DNA from: Amycolatopsis thailandensis
GTDB lineage: Bacteria; Actinomycetota; Actinomycetes; Mycobacteriales; Pseudonocardiaceae
Reading direction: 5' to 3'
DNA: 64,000 nucleotides
Assembly (NCBI RefSeq): GCF_002234405.1
Contig: NZ_NMQT01000013.1
Location: forward strand, 22,069-86,068
In this document: one piece after another, positions 11,185-19,955 of the stretch
How positions within the stretch are numbered: position 1 is the first letter of the stretch
How the letters are laid out: each line of letters starts with the position of its first letter
Program-made: the position numbers and the translations under genes
The notes under the pieces: model-generated
The model's input: only the letters and a program-made list of their open reading frames with translations
Databases searched by the model: none
Told to the model about the DNA's origin: nothing

Positions 11185-11239
11185 TGCAATGAAGGGGCCT
11201 TTCATAGCAAAATTTGCGATGAAAGGCCCCTTCATTGCA
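11185..11239. repeat. Twin-hairpin element, family A
   Basis: A 55-base near-perfect palindrome with a one-base centre; one mismatch between arms. Each arm contains TGAAGGGGCCTTTCA or its complement, itself quasi-palindromic. Both strands can read MKGPFIA-like codons, a by-product of symmetry. Likely a bidirectional terminator between convergent genes. Confidence 0.75.
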
Positions 11240-11259
11240 CGCGCGGCACCGGCCACCAC

Positions 11260-11281
11260 CGCATTCAGAGGACGAAACGCG
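11260..11281. repeat. Half-copy of family C repeat
   Basis: One 22-base arm (CGCATTCAGAGGACGAAACG plus CG) abuts the stop of the TPR-like gene. It differs by one base from the arm at 11030-11051 and could pair with the arm at 10964-10985 across the whole gap. Confidence 0.65.
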
Positions 11282-12388
11282 TCAGGGCTTCGTAGCCCCG
11301 AAGCAGGCCGCGTACCGCGTTGCGAGGAACTCGGCCCGCGCGTCCCCGCTGTAGGCCCACATCCCGCCGTCGGCCCGCGTCCCCAGGTGCCGGAACTGCT
11401 CGACGGCCTCGTCGAAGCGCCCGTTCTCCACGAGCGCCTTCGCCGCGTAAGCCCGGTCCGAGCGCGTCGACGGGTGGTCCCGCCCTTCGCCGTCGAGCCA
11501 CGCCACGATTCCGTCGAGCGCGCCGGTGACCCGCGGGTCACGCCACGCGGGAACGTCCTGGAACTCGGCCTCGTGCGCGGCGATCAGCAGCAGCGGAGCC
11601 AGCTTCGGCGACTTCGCCGCGGCGGTCTCGGCGAACTCCCACATCTTCTCGTTCGAGCCGAACCACTTGGCGCACCAGTACTGCAGCGCCCGGGTGTGCG
11701 CCCCGCGGTGCTGCGGGTCGCGTTCGACGAGTTCCGCCCAGACTTCGAGGTACTGGTCGTTCTCGTACTGCCGCCCCATCGCGATCGCGAGCGCGGTCAC
11801 CCACGGCGTCGGATCCTCGGGAGCGAGCTCCGACGCCTCGCGCGCCGCCTCCTCGGCCTGCTCCAGCACCCGGAAGAACGCGGCGAACTGCTCTTCGGAG
11901 ACGTGCTTCGCCATCAGCCCGCTGCGCACCTCCCACGCCACGTGCACCAGCGATTCCGCGTTGACCAGCGCCACATCCGCGTCACCGGGGCGGGCCTGGC
12001 GCCACGCGCGCAGCCACTCGTCGTCCTTCGCGGCGGCCTCGCCGAGCGCGCCGGTCACCAGGTTGCGACGGTCCCAGTCACCCCAGGTCGACGCCAGCAG
12101 CGCGGCGGCTCCCTTCCATTCGCCACGGGCGGTCGACTCCTGGACGGCGAGGACCTCTTCGTCGGTCCAGTACTCCTTGGTCGACACCTCGCCGTCGGCA
12201 GGAAGACCCCAGCGCGTGACGTCCGGGATCTTGCCCTTGAACTTGGGCTTCTTCGGCGGCAGCATCGCGGCGAGCTCTTCCGGCGACATGGTCGCGGTGA
12301 GCTCGTCGACCTCGATGCCGCGCCGCTTCGCCTCTTTCATCAGCGCGAAGACGGCCTTGCGTTCACGGGATTTGAGCAGCCAAAGCAT
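11282..12388 (-). CDS. TPR-like helical repeat protein, unknown function
   Basis: 368 residues, mostly alpha-helical with repeated helix pairs of TPR type in residues about 100-350 (for example EQAEEAAREASELAPEDPTP and VEQFRHLGTRADGG). The N-terminal 60 residues are basic and contain a PKKPKFKGKIPD stretch. No signal peptide or catalytic motif. It lies 9 bases after the M48 peptidase gene on the same strand, so it is probably co-transcribed and may act as its adaptor; that is inference. Confidence 0.75.
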   Translation of the reverse strand: MLWLLKSRERKAVFALMKEAKRRGIEVDELTATMSPEELAAMLPPKKPKFKGKIPDVTRWGLPADGEVSTKEYWTDEEVLAVQESTARGEWKGAAALLASTWGDWDRRNLVTGALGEAAAKDDEWLRAWRQARPGDADVALVNAESLVHVAWEVRSGLMAKHVSEEQFAAFFRVLEQAEEAAREASELAPEDPTPWVTALAIAMGRQYENDQYLEVWAELVERDPQHRGAHTRALQYWCAKWFGSNEKMWEFAETAAAKSPKLAPLLLIAAHEAEFQDVPAWRDPRVTGALDGIVAWLDGEGRDHPSTRSDRAYAAKALVENGRFDEAVEQFRHLGTRADGGMWAYSGDARAEFLATRYAACFGATKP

Positions 12389-12397
12389 TGAAACTCC

Positions 12398-13906
12398 TTA
12401 CGAACGAACAAGAGTGGGTGACGGCCGGTAGCCGGCGGGCACCCCGGCGGCCGTCAGCAGCGCGCGCAGTGGCGCGGTGTCGGATTCGGCCGCGGCGGCC
12501 TTGTCGAGCGCGGGCACCAGCTCGTCCTTCAGTGGCTCGTCCAGGACGAACGGGGCCGGACCGGACCACGACAGCGACCAGCGACCGGCGCCGACGTCGG
12601 TGAGCGCCGCGTGCGCCACGATAGCCAGCCGTCCGCGGACCGACGCCGAAGCGAACTCCCGGCGGGCGCGGGAGCCGGCCCCGGCGGGCAACTTCGAGGC
12701 AGCGTCGGCAGCGTCGGCTAGCTCCTCGTGCCTGCCCGCGTCGAGCAGGTCCAGCGCCATGTCCAGGGTGCGTTCTCCGAGGACCTCGGCGGCCGCTTCG
12801 GCGGCGACGTGACGTCGGCCGATGGCGACCAGGGACTGCCAGTCGGTCCGCCGTTTGCTGTGCGCCTCGTCGGAAAAGACGGTGAACAGCGCCTCGTCGA
12901 GCATCTTCTCGGCGCCGGTCAGCAGTTCGGTCGCCGGAAGCTCGCCGCCGGGGCGGACCGGGAACCGGGCGCCCGCTTCGAGCGTCGCGACGCGGTCCCG
13001 GGTGGCCGGGTGCGTGTCCCACCGCGAGGTTTTCTCCTCCGACGGGTTCCGCCGCATCTCCTCCATCTGCTCCGCCCTGGTCGGGTCGGTGAGCAGCGCG
13101 CGGTAGCCCTCGCCGAACCGGTCCGGCAGGTAGCCCGCGTCCCAGCCGATCGCGGCGTAGTTGTTCATGAAGAACCGCCAGGTGACGGCCAGAGCTTCGA
13201 TCTCGCGCAGGGCCGAGGCCGCCGCGTCGGTGCCGGCGAGCCGTGCCGAGACGGCGTCTGCCGCGAGTTCCTGGTCCCGGCAGACGCTCATCGAGACCAT
13301 GAAGTACAGCTTCGCGTACTGCCTGAAGAGCCAGCCGACGAAGCGCTCGAAGTAGCCGTCGCGGCCCAGGCCGTTGACCACCCGCGCGATGGACTTGCGC
13401 CCGCGATAGGTCAGCGCGGAGAACCGGGTGTCCTTGTTGCTGTAGTGGCCCAGTTCGTGCGCGAGCACCGCGCGGAACTGGTCCTGGCGCAGGCCCATGA
13501 GCAGCGGGACGCCGATGATCATCCGGCGGCGCAGCACCCGCAGCCCGAGCCACGACGTCCGCTCGGTGACCGCCGCGTTGACGTCGGCGTCGAGGTAGAT
13601 CTCGTCCGGCGGACGGGTGCCCGCCTCGTCCGCCAGCTCCCGGACCAGCGCCCACAGGGCGGGCTGGGACTCCGGTGTCACGGCGACACCGGGTACGTCG
13701 TCGTCGGTCGCCCGCTCGACCGTTAGCAGGGTCTTGAGCAGGATCCAGCCGACCGGAACGGTGATGATGCCGAGCTTCGCCGCGGTGAAAACGTTGTGCC
13801 GCAGCGCCAGCACTTCGAGCGCCACGATCCCGCCCACGAAAGCCAGCACGAGCAGCGGGAACCCGGCGAGCAAAACGGCAGCGAGCAGCCCACGTAGAGA
13901 CTTCAC
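12398..13906 (-). CDS. M48-family membrane zinc metallopeptidase
   Basis: 502 residues. Two N-terminal hydrophobic segments (about 5-30 and 45-65) anchor the protein; the zinc motif HELGH occurs near residue 150 in AVLAHELGHYSNKDTRF, with the third ligand expected in the RDQELAADAVSARLAG segment near 230. M48 enzymes (HtpX, Ste24 type) degrade membrane or misfolded proteins. The long C-terminal region (about 330-502) is family-specific. ATG at 13906. It precedes the TPR-like gene in a two-gene operon. Confidence 0.9.
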   Translation of the reverse strand: MKSLRGLLAAVLLAGFPLLVLAFVGGIVALEVLALRHNVFTAAKLGIITVPVGWILLKTLLTVERATDDDVPGVAVTPESQPALWALVRELADEAGTRPPDEIYLDADVNAAVTERTSWLGLRVLRRRMIIGVPLLMGLRQDQFRAVLAHELGHYSNKDTRFSALTYRGRKSIARVVNGLGRDGYFERFVGWLFRQYAKLYFMVSMSVCRDQELAADAVSARLAGTDAAASALREIEALAVTWRFFMNNYAAIGWDAGYLPDRFGEGYRALLTDPTRAEQMEEMRRNPSEEKTSRWDTHPATRDRVATLEAGARFPVRPGGELPATELLTGAEKMLDEALFTVFSDEAHSKRRTDWQSLVAIGRRHVAAEAAAEVLGERTLDMALDLLDAGRHEELADAADAASKLPAGAGSRARREFASASVRGRLAIVAHAALTDVGAGRWSLSWSGPAPFVLDEPLKDELVPALDKAAAAESDTAPLRALLTAAGVPAGYRPSPTLVRS

Positions 13907-14047
13907 TGTGAAACTGACCTTCCCCAGAGTTGGTGTACCCCCGACACCGAGCGCTCATTGTGCCCGAAGCGCCCTCCCCGGCCGATCACTTTTCGAATAC
14001 GATCGAAGGCTTCGCGATGAACATCACCTCACGCGCGGTGGTCGCTT

Positions 14048-14067
14048 GTGGACTGTCCACTGTGGAT
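14048..14067. promoter_or_regulatory. Palindromic TGTCCAC-rich element upstream of rtcB
   Basis: GTGGACTGTCCAC (14048-14060) is a perfect 13-base dyad. It overlaps GTCCACTGTGGAT (14055-14067), one base off the GTCCANNNTGGAC motif. These also resemble actinobacterial DnaA boxes (TTGTCCACA). It sits about 80-100 bases before the rtcB start. Confidence 0.4.
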
Positions 14068-14145
14068 ATCAGTAAATGCGTTGTCCGGTTCGTCCGGCCC
14101 GTGCATGCTCAGCGGTGACAAAACGTTTTCCACGAAAGGAAAGTC

Positions 14146-15336
14146 ATGTACACGGCGGTCGAAGGCTCGCGGGTTCCGATCCGGATGTGGGCCGACCCCA
14201 CGTCGGTCGAAGACCAGGCCATGCGACAGCTGCACAACGTCGCCAACCTGCCGTGGGTGCACGGCGTCGCGGTCATGCCCGACGTCCACTACGGCAAGGG
14301 CGCGACCGTCGGCAGCGTGATCGCGATGCGCGACGCCGTGTCCCCGGCCGCCGTCGGCGTGGACATCGGCTGCGGGATGAGCGCGGTACGGACCTCGCTC
14401 ACCGCCGCCGATCTGCCCGACGACCTGCTGAAGCTCCGCCGCCGGATCGAATCGGCCGTCCCGGTCGGGTTCGGCCTGCACAAGACGCCGGTGAACCCGG
14501 CGAAGGTGCACGGTGTCGGTGGCTGGGACGCGTTCTGGAAGTCCTTCGGCGACCTTCATTCCGGCGTCCAGGAGCTGCACGACCGTGCCGCCCGCCAGAT
14601 CGGGAGCCTCGGTGGCGGCAACCACTTCATCGAGGTCTGCCTGGAGCAGGGCGGCGACGACGAAGGCCGCGTCTGGCTGATGCTGCACTCGGGCTCGCGC
14701 AACATCGGCAAGGAGCTCGCGGAACGGCACATGGCCGTCGCCCGGAAGCTGCCGCACAACGCGGACCTGCCGGATCCGGACCTCGCGGTGTTCGTCGCGG
14801 GCACCCCGGAGATGCAGGCGTACCGGCGCGACCTGTTCTGGGCGCAGGACTACGCGGCGCGCAACCGCGCCACCATGGTCGCGCTCGTGAAGCAGGCGCT
14901 GAAGGACGTCGTCCCGCAGACGACGTTCGACGACGCGATCTCGTGTCACCACAACTATGTCGCGGAAGAGACCTACGACGGCGTCGAACTGCTGGTGACC
15001 CGCAAGGGCGCGATCCGCGCGGGTTCCGGTGACCTCGGGATCATCCCGGGCAGCATGGGCACCGGTTCGTACATCGTGCGCGGTCTCGGGAACGCGTCGT
15101 CCTTCCAGTCCGCGTCGCACGGCGCGGGCCGCCGGATGTCGCGGAACAAGGCCAAGAAGCTGTTCACCGCCGAGGACCTCGCCGCGCAGACCGCCGGGGT
15201 GGAATGCCGCAAGGACTCCGGTGTGGTGGACGAGATCCCGGCCGCGTACAAGGACATCGAAACGGTCATCAAGGCGCAGACGGATCTCGTCGAGGTGGTC
15301 GCGCACCTCAAGCAGGTCGTCTGCGTGAAAGGCTGA
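14146..15336 (+). CDS. rtcB: RtcB RNA-splicing ligase
   Basis: 396 residues, full length for RtcB. Metal and guanylylation motifs are all present: PDVHYGKGATVGSVI, GVDIGCGMSAVRT (Cys ligand near 79), GGGNHFIEV, HSGSRNIGKE, PGSMGTGSYIVRG, and the GMP-accepting histidine in SASHGAGRRMSR near 325. RtcB joins 2',3'-cyclic phosphate or 3'-phosphate ends to 5'-OH ends, healing cleaved tRNA. No RtcA or RtcR partner is adjacent. ATG preceded by GAAAGGAAAG. A 12-bp inverted repeat follows the stop. Confidence 0.95.
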   Translation: MYTAVEGSRVPIRMWADPTSVEDQAMRQLHNVANLPWVHGVAVMPDVHYGKGATVGSVIAMRDAVSPAAVGVDIGCGMSAVRTSLTAADLPDDLLKLRRRIESAVPVGFGLHKTPVNPAKVHGVGGWDAFWKSFGDLHSGVQELHDRAARQIGSLGGGNHFIEVCLEQGGDDEGRVWLMLHSGSRNIGKELAERHMAVARKLPHNADLPDPDLAVFVAGTPEMQAYRRDLFWAQDYAARNRATMVALVKQALKDVVPQTTFDDAISCHHNYVAEETYDGVELLVTRKGAIRAGSGDLGIIPGSMGTGSYIVRGLGNASSFQSASHGAGRRMSRNKAKKLFTAEDLAAQTAGVECRKDSGVVDEIPAAYKDIETVIKAQTDLVEVVAHLKQVVCVKG

Positions 15337-15348
15337 ATTACCGGGCGA

Positions 15349-15391
15349 TTCGTGGGTGGTGGTCAGGGGAACCCGACATACCACCCACGAA
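15349..15391. terminator. Inverted repeat between rtcB and lipoprotein gene
   Basis: Perfect 12-bp arms TTCGTGGGTGGT (15349-15360) and its complement (15380-15391) with a 19-base loop. It begins 12 bases after the rtcB stop and ends 17 bases before the lipoprotein ATG, so it could terminate rtcB or act as an operator for the next gene. Confidence 0.5.
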
Positions 15392-15408
15392 ATCGCTACC
15401 CTGAAAGC

Positions 15409-15780
15409 ATGAAGAGGTTGGTATTCGCGGCGCTCCTGGCGACCGCCGGATTCACGCTGGCCGGCTGCGCCGAGGTCACGAACGCGGTGGATCAGACGAA
15501 CAAGGCCGCGACGAAGGTCGGTGCCTGCGCCGAGGCGCTCAGCCTCGCCGACCTCAACCCGGACCCGGCGACGCTCAAGGAGCGGGCCGCGGACAAGGAG
15601 AAGCGCCTGCGCGAGCTGGCGAACAGCGTCGGCGAGCAGGACGTGGCGGGCGCGCTCACCGGCATGGCCGATTCGTACTTGCAGGCCCAGAAGGAGAACA
15701 TCCACGACGCGGGCAAGATCGCGGACTGGACCAAGCGCAACATCGACCGGCTGGATGCGCTCCGCAAGGTCTGCGCCTGA
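15409..15780 (+). CDS. Small secreted lipoprotein, unknown function
   Basis: 123 residues. A type II signal peptide ends in the lipobox LAGC with Cys at residue 20. The mature part is helical and charged (repeated Lys-Glu and Ala-Asp stretches) and contains two cysteines near its start and end that could form a disulfide. The ATG at 15409 is chosen because it gives the signal peptide directly; an upstream start at 15352 would bury it. No family is recognised. It is followed by a strong hairpin. Confidence 0.75.
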   Translation: MKRLVFAALLATAGFTLAGCAEVTNAVDQTNKAATKVGACAEALSLADLNPDPATLKERAADKEKRLRELANSVGEQDVAGALTGMADSYLQAQKENIHDAGKIADWTKRNIDRLDALRKVCA

Positions 15781-15786
15781 CTCTCT

Positions 15787-15851
15787 CGCGTTTCGTCCTC
15801 TGAATGCGGTAGTTGGCGACACGAACTACCGCATTCAGAGGACGAAACGCG
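15787..15851. repeat. Family C hairpin, 28-bp perfect arms
   Basis: Arms 15787-15814 and 15824-15851 are perfect complements with a 9-base loop. The hairpin fills the gap between two convergent genes and ends at the base before the MFS stop codon. Likely a bidirectional terminator. Core GTCCTCTGAATGCGGTAGTT is shared with 39480-39541. Confidence 0.8.
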
Positions 15852-17048
15852 TCAGGAGGAAGTGAGCGCGGGCACCTGAGCGGGGGTCCGGGAGCGCCGC
15901 CAGAACAGGCCGACCGAAGCGATCGCCAGCGCGCCCAGCGCCGACGCCGCGAATCCCCACCCGGGGCTGGAGTGGTCGATCACGAACCCGATGATCGGGC
16001 TCCCGACGGCCAGCCCGATCCGGCTGGCCGCGTCCAGCAGGCCCATCGCCTCGCCACGCACCCGTGCCGGCGCCGCCGCGCTGACCGTCTCCGTGCTCGC
16101 CGCGAGCGTCGGCGCGCACAGCACGTTGCTCGGGAAGAGCACGATCGCCAGCAGCCACCACGGGTGGTCGATCAGCCCGACCGGCAGCGTCAGCACCGCG
16201 AGCAGCAGCATCAGCGTGCCCTGCGAAAGCGACCGCCGGACCGCGCCGTGGATCGCCCCGCCGAGCACGGACGCGACGCACATGAACGTGATCAGCAGCC
16301 CGGACCAGGCGATGTCGCCGCTCGCGCGCAGCGTCGCCAGCGCGGCGAGCTCCATGCCGACCAGGCAGAACAGCGCACCGGCGGCGATGAACATCGCCAT
16401 CACGAGCCGTCCGGTGAGCCAGCTCCGCACGGACGGCCGCTCCCCGGTGACCACCTCGGTGTCGGCTTCGGAGCGGATCGGCGGGTTCAGCCGGTAGATC
16501 AGCGTCGCCGAAAGCGCGAAGCAGACACCGATGCCGGTGAGCGCGTAGACCGCGGGCAGCTGCGTGATCGCCATGATCCCGGCCGACGGCCCGATCATGA
16601 ACGACGCCTCCACGAAGATCGTGTCCAGCGAGTAGGCGGCCCGCCGCTGCTCCAGCGGCACGAGCGCGGTGAGCACCAGCCGCGCGAGCGTCCCGGCGGG
16701 CACCGACAGCACGCCGGCGGGGAGCGAGACGGCCAGCAGCGCCTCGTACGGCAGATGCGGCGCGCTGATCCAGAACGTGCTCGACGCCACGCCGCAGATC
16801 GCGACCACCGGCCGCAGCCCGTAGCGGTCGACGTACCGGCCGACGAGCGGCGCCCCGATCGCGCTGCCGAGCGTGGTGGCCGCGCCGACCAGCCCGGCGG
16901 CCCCGTAGCCGCGGCCGAGGTCGTTGACGACGTACAGCGTCATCGTCACGCCCATGGCCGTCATCGGCAGCCGTGCCAGGAACATCAGCAGCATCGAACT
17001 GGGGACTCCGGGCACGGCCAACACGCAACGGTACGGAGCTAGGGCCAT
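15852..17048 (-). CDS. MFS transporter, 12-helix
   Basis: About 398 residues with twelve hydrophobic segments. Helix 1 begins SMLLMFLARLPMTAMGVTMTLYVV, and the loop 2-3 motif reads GAPLVGRYVDRYGLRP. It resembles the MFS paralogue at 42959-44233 in helix 1 and loop 2-3, so both probably belong to one efflux subfamily. Substrate unknown. The start at 17048 (MALAPYRC) is chosen because upstream codons are not membrane-protein-like. A palindrome shared with the paralogue lies 20 bases upstream (17067-17085). Confidence 0.85.
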   Translation of the reverse strand: MALAPYRCVLAVPGVPSSMLLMFLARLPMTAMGVTMTLYVVNDLGRGYGAAGLVGAATTLGSAIGAPLVGRYVDRYGLRPVVAICGVASSTFWISAPHLPYEALLAVSLPAGVLSVPAGTLARLVLTALVPLEQRRAAYSLDTIFVEASFMIGPSAGIMAITQLPAVYALTGIGVCFALSATLIYRLNPPIRSEADTEVVTGERPSVRSWLTGRLVMAMFIAAGALFCLVGMELAALATLRASGDIAWSGLLITFMCVASVLGGAIHGAVRRSLSQGTLMLLLAVLTLPVGLIDHPWWLLAIVLFPSNVLCAPTLAASTETVSAAAPARVRGEAMGLLDAASRIGLAVGSPIIGFVIDHSSPGWGFAASALGALAIASVGLFWRRSRTPAQVPALTSS

Positions 17049-17066
17049 GATCCGATGAGAACCCAA

Positions 17067-17085
17067 CTTGGTACGCGCGTGCAAG
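17067..17085. promoter_or_regulatory. Candidate operator upstream of MFS gene
   Basis: CTTGGTACGCGCGTGCAAG is an imperfect dyad centred about 28 bases before the MFS start at 17048. The core TTGGTACGCG recurs at 44254-44263 at almost the same distance (21 bases) from the start of the other MFS paralogue. A shared regulator is inferred. Confidence 0.5.
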
Positions 17086-17250
17086 TTTTTTTCGCGAGGT
17101 CGATCACCCGCGCCGGGGTGTTTTCTTGACTGATTCCATTTTACGCGAGAGGGTGGGTGAGCCAGGTCGTCCACGAAGTGCTGAGCGCGCGCACTCGGGC
17201 GAAGCTGGTGTGGCTGACCGCTCCACCACCACGAACCAGGAGGCACCGGC

Positions 17251-18693
17251 GTGACCTTGCCGACCACGAACAACGTGGGCATCCCCGTCGCCAGCGACAA
17301 CGACTCGCTGACGGTGGGTGCCAACGGCCCGATCCTGCTCCAGGACCACTACCTGATCGAGAAGAACGCCCAGTTCAACCGTGAGCGCGTCCCGGAGCGC
17401 GTCGTCCACGCCAAGGGCGGCGGTGCGCACGGCTTCCTCGAGGTCACCGAGGACGTCAGCCAGTTCACGAAGGCCGCCCTGTTCCAGCCGGGCGTGCGGA
17501 CCGAGAGCCTGGTCCGCTTCTCGTCGGTCGCCGGTGAGAACGGCTCGCCGGACACCTGGCGTGACCCGCGCGGTTTCGCGGTGAAGTTCTACACCTCCGA
17601 GGGCAACTACGACCTCGTCGGCAACAACACCCCGGTGTTCTTCATCCGCGACCCGATCAAGTTCCCGGACTTCATCCACTCGCAGAAGCGCCGCGCCGAC
17701 AACCACCTGCGCGACCACGACATCCAGTGGGACTTCTGGACGCTGCGGCCCGAATCCGCGCATCAGGTCACCTGGCTGATGGGCGACCGCGGCATCCCGT
17801 CGAACTGGCGCGAGATGGACGGCTTCGGCTCGCACACCTACCTGTGGGAGAACGCCGGCGGCGAGAAGTTCTGGGTCAAGTATCACTTCAAGACCGACCA
17901 GGGCATCGGCTACCTGCCCCAGGCCGACGCGGACCGCATCGCGGGCGAGGACTCGGACTACTACATCCGCGACCTGTTCAAGAACATCGAGAAGGGCAAC
18001 CACCCCAGCTGGACGCTGTACGTCCAGGTGATGCCCTACGCCGAGGCCGCGGACTACCGCTTCAATCCGTTCGACCTGACCAAGGTGTGGCCGAAGGGCG
18101 ACTACCCGCTGATCAAGGTCGGCCGCTGGGTGCTCGACCGCAACCCGGCGAACTACTTCGCCGAGATCGAGCAGGCCGCGTTCGAGCCGTCCAACCTGGT
18201 GCCGGGCATCGGCCCGTCGCCGGACAAGATGCTGCAAGGCCGCCTGTTCGCGTACCCGGACGCGCACCGCTACCGGATCGGCGCGAACTACACGCAGCTG
18301 CCGGTCAACGCGCCGAAGTCCCCGGTGAACAGCTACTCGCGCGACGGCGCGATGCGCTACAACAACCCGGGCGACCCGGTGTACGCGCCGAACTCCAAGG
18401 GCGGCCCGCACGCGAACGCGGAGATCGCTTCCGAGACCTCGTCGGGCTACGGCGTCGAGGACGAGGTCATTCGCTCGGCGTACAAGCTGCACGCCGAGGA
18501 CGACGACTTCGGCCAGCCGGGCACGCTCGTGCGCGAGGTGATGGACGACGCGCAGCGTGAGCGGCTCGCGAACAACATCATCGGCCACGCTTCGAACGAC
18601 GTCTCGCGGCCGGTGCTGGAGCGCGTCTTCGAGTACTGGCGGAACGTGGACAAGGACCTCGGCGACAAGGTCGCGGACGCCTTCCGCGAGTAG
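17251..18693 (+). CDS. katA: Monofunctional haem catalase
   Basis: 480 residues, small-subunit (clade 3) catalase. The catalytic His lies in ERVVHAKGGGAHG near residue 50, the haem-pocket Asn in SPDTWRDPRGFAVKFY / GNYDLVGNNTPVFF, and the proximal haem Tyr in GRLFAYPDAHRYRIG near 333. It disproportionates hydrogen peroxide. GTG start with AGGAGG seven bases upstream. It is divergent from the MFS gene across about 200 bases. A strong terminator follows. Confidence 0.97.
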   Translation: MTLPTTNNVGIPVASDNDSLTVGANGPILLQDHYLIEKNAQFNRERVPERVVHAKGGGAHGFLEVTEDVSQFTKAALFQPGVRTESLVRFSSVAGENGSPDTWRDPRGFAVKFYTSEGNYDLVGNNTPVFFIRDPIKFPDFIHSQKRRADNHLRDHDIQWDFWTLRPESAHQVTWLMGDRGIPSNWREMDGFGSHTYLWENAGGEKFWVKYHFKTDQGIGYLPQADADRIAGEDSDYYIRDLFKNIEKGNHPSWTLYVQVMPYAEAADYRFNPFDLTKVWPKGDYPLIKVGRWVLDRNPANYFAEIEQAAFEPSNLVPGIGPSPDKMLQGRLFAYPDAHRYRIGANYTQLPVNAPKSPVNSYSRDGAMRYNNPGDPVYAPNSKGGPHANAEIASETSSGYGVEDEVIRSAYKLHAEDDDFGQPGTLVREVMDDAQRERLANNIIGHASNDVSRPVLERVFEYWRNVDKDLGDKVADAFRE

Positions 18694-18730
18694 AACGACC
18701 TCTCCTCCGAGAGGCTGCTCCCACCACCGG

Positions 18731-18772
18731 AACGCACCCGGTGCGCGACATCCCCCGCGCACCGGGTGCGTT
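18731..18772 (+). terminator. Intrinsic-type terminator of katA
   Basis: Perfect 17-bp stem (18731-18747 with 18756-18772) with an 8-base loop, ending in TTT. It begins 38 bases after the katA stop. Good canonical rho-independent terminator for this GC level. Confidence 0.8.
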
Positions 18773-19142
18773 TCCATGTCCCCACTCGCATGTGAAACCA
18801 GAAGACGCCGTGGCGTGCGTGGGGGACACCCCGAGTGGAGCAGTAAGACACGCCTGTCCGACGGAGTGATGAAGCCAAACGATCACCGTTTACACCGCTG
18901 TGGGTGAACGAAACGCACCACGGTGTCGACCGGTCACCGGTAGTCATAAAACAGCGGGAAAAGGGTGATCTTCAGGGGGAGGCACAAGATTTCGACGTTA
19001 ATCAATTGCGGGGGTCTTCACCGGGAATGAATCCGGCACGTAAGGGTTAGAAAATGGTTCCAACCGGTGATCGGGTGGTGTTCGGCCGATACGGCGGGTA
19101 TCGATTTACCTCGTCAGGTCCCAGAGGCCAGGAGGTAAGGGA
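18773..19142 (+). other. Long AT-richer leader before secreted-protein gene
   Basis: About 370 bases without a gene. The stretch 18860-19080 is clearly lower in GC than its surroundings. AGGAGG lies just before the ATG at 19143. The length and composition suggest a promoter region with a long 5' leader. No known riboswitch could be fitted. Confidence 0.45.
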
Positions 19143-19673
19143 ATGAAAGGCAACATTGCCCGGACGATTGCCGCGGTAGCCGCGGGCAGTCTGTTGGCGG
19201 TGGCCTCAGCCGGCGCCGCGACGGCTAGTACCGATGGTGGAAAGGGTTCGTCGAATACGCAGGCGCTCGCCGCGCAGGTGCTGCAGATGCGAGACGGCCT
19301 CACCAAGGTCGCGTACGGCGGCGACGTCGCCAAGACGCGGGCGGACTTGGACAAGCTGAGCCCCGTCCTCGGTGACATCGCGGCGGGCAAGCGCTACCAG
19401 ATCCAGACCGAAACGCAGAAGCTCGGCGACCTCGCGCAGGGCCGCTCCGTCGAGTCCAGCAGGCTGCTGGCCGACCCGACGGCCAAGGCGCGCCAGCTGC
19501 CGCCGCTGCCAGTGCCGATCCCGTCGCTGCCGGACCTTCCCGGACCGCTGAAGATCGTCAGCGACCTGGTGAAAGCCCTGTTGACGGCCGTGACCGGCAT
19601 TCTCGCGGGCCTGCTCGGCGGACTCCCCGTCCCGCCGCTGCCGGTGCCGCCCGTACCGCTTCCCACGCCCTAA
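19143..19673 (+). CDS. Secreted protein with proline-rich C-terminus
   Basis: 176 residues. A Sec signal peptide (about 1-29, ending ATAS) is followed by a helical domain (about 35-115) and a C-terminal third rich in Pro, Leu and Val (LPPLPVPIPSLPDLP and similar) with one hydrophobic stretch near 140-160. The mature domain has no cysteines. The composition recalls cell-wall associated actinobacterial surface proteins, but no family is recognised. It is monocistronic with an unusually long AT-richer leader, so its expression may be strongly regulated. Confidence 0.75.
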   Translation: MKGNIARTIAAVAAGSLLAVASAGAATASTDGGKGSSNTQALAAQVLQMRDGLTKVAYGGDVAKTRADLDKLSPVLGDIAAGKRYQIQTETQKLGDLAQGRSVESSRLLADPTAKARQLPPLPVPIPSLPDLPGPLKIVSDLVKALLTAVTGILAGLLGGLPVPPLPVPPVPLPTP

Positions 19674-19704
19674 TATCGCCGCGCTGTGCTGTCTCCGCGC
19701 GCTG

Positions 19705-19781
19705 ACGGAAACCTTTCGCAGGGCGCGGGTTCGAGGCCCGCTCACGCAGGCAGGTAGGGGCGCCCTACAAAAGGTTTCCGT
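19705..19781. terminator. Large hairpin after secreted-protein gene
   Basis: Arms 19705-19726 and 19760-19781 pair over 22 bases with a few mismatches, enclosing a small GCGGG/CCCGC hairpin. A GGCC-TTC-GGCC hairpin follows at 19783-19793. The inner hairpin resembles a tRNA T-arm, but no tRNA can be folded. Confidence 0.55.
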
Positions 19782-19908
19782 GGCCTTCGGCCAAAAGAGG
19801 CGCGCGGGGTGAAGTCTCTCGTCGCGCTGACGCGCTTCCGAGAGACAGGCGTGGGTCGTTAGAAGATCGTCAGGGTTCGCCGTGCAGGGCGGCGGGCCAT
19901 GAAATGGG

Positions 19909-19954
19909 GGCCGGAGCCCGGGTGGGGACATTCCTCCTCACCCGGGCTCTGGCC
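19909..19954 (-). terminator. Hairpin downstream of esterase gene
   Basis: GGGCCGGAGCCCGGGTG and its imperfect complement flank an AT-richer loop, directly after the stop of the minus-strand esterase at 19956. Likely its terminator. Confidence 0.55.
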
Positions 19955-19955
19955 G

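Larger units (their letters stand above)
10955..11281. other. Convergent gap filled with palindromes, no gene
   Basis: 327 bases between asd and the convergent TPR-like gene hold, in order: a 22-bp perfect inverted repeat (10964-10985 with 11030-11051) enclosing a perfect hairpin (10990-11014, GGG loop); a twin hairpin with 25-bp arms (11105-11159); a second twin hairpin (11185-11239); and a further half-copy of the first repeat (11260-11281). No convincing gene is present. Confidence 0.8.

Noticed and set aside
18860..19142. Cyclic-di-AMP (ydaO-type) riboswitch before the secreted-protein gene
   Set aside because: The expected conserved core could not be matched by eye.
19705..19781. tRNA-like T-arm (GCGGG-TTCGAGG-CCCGC)
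   Set aside because: No acceptor, D or anticodon arm can be formed; the segment is the loop of a larger hairpin.
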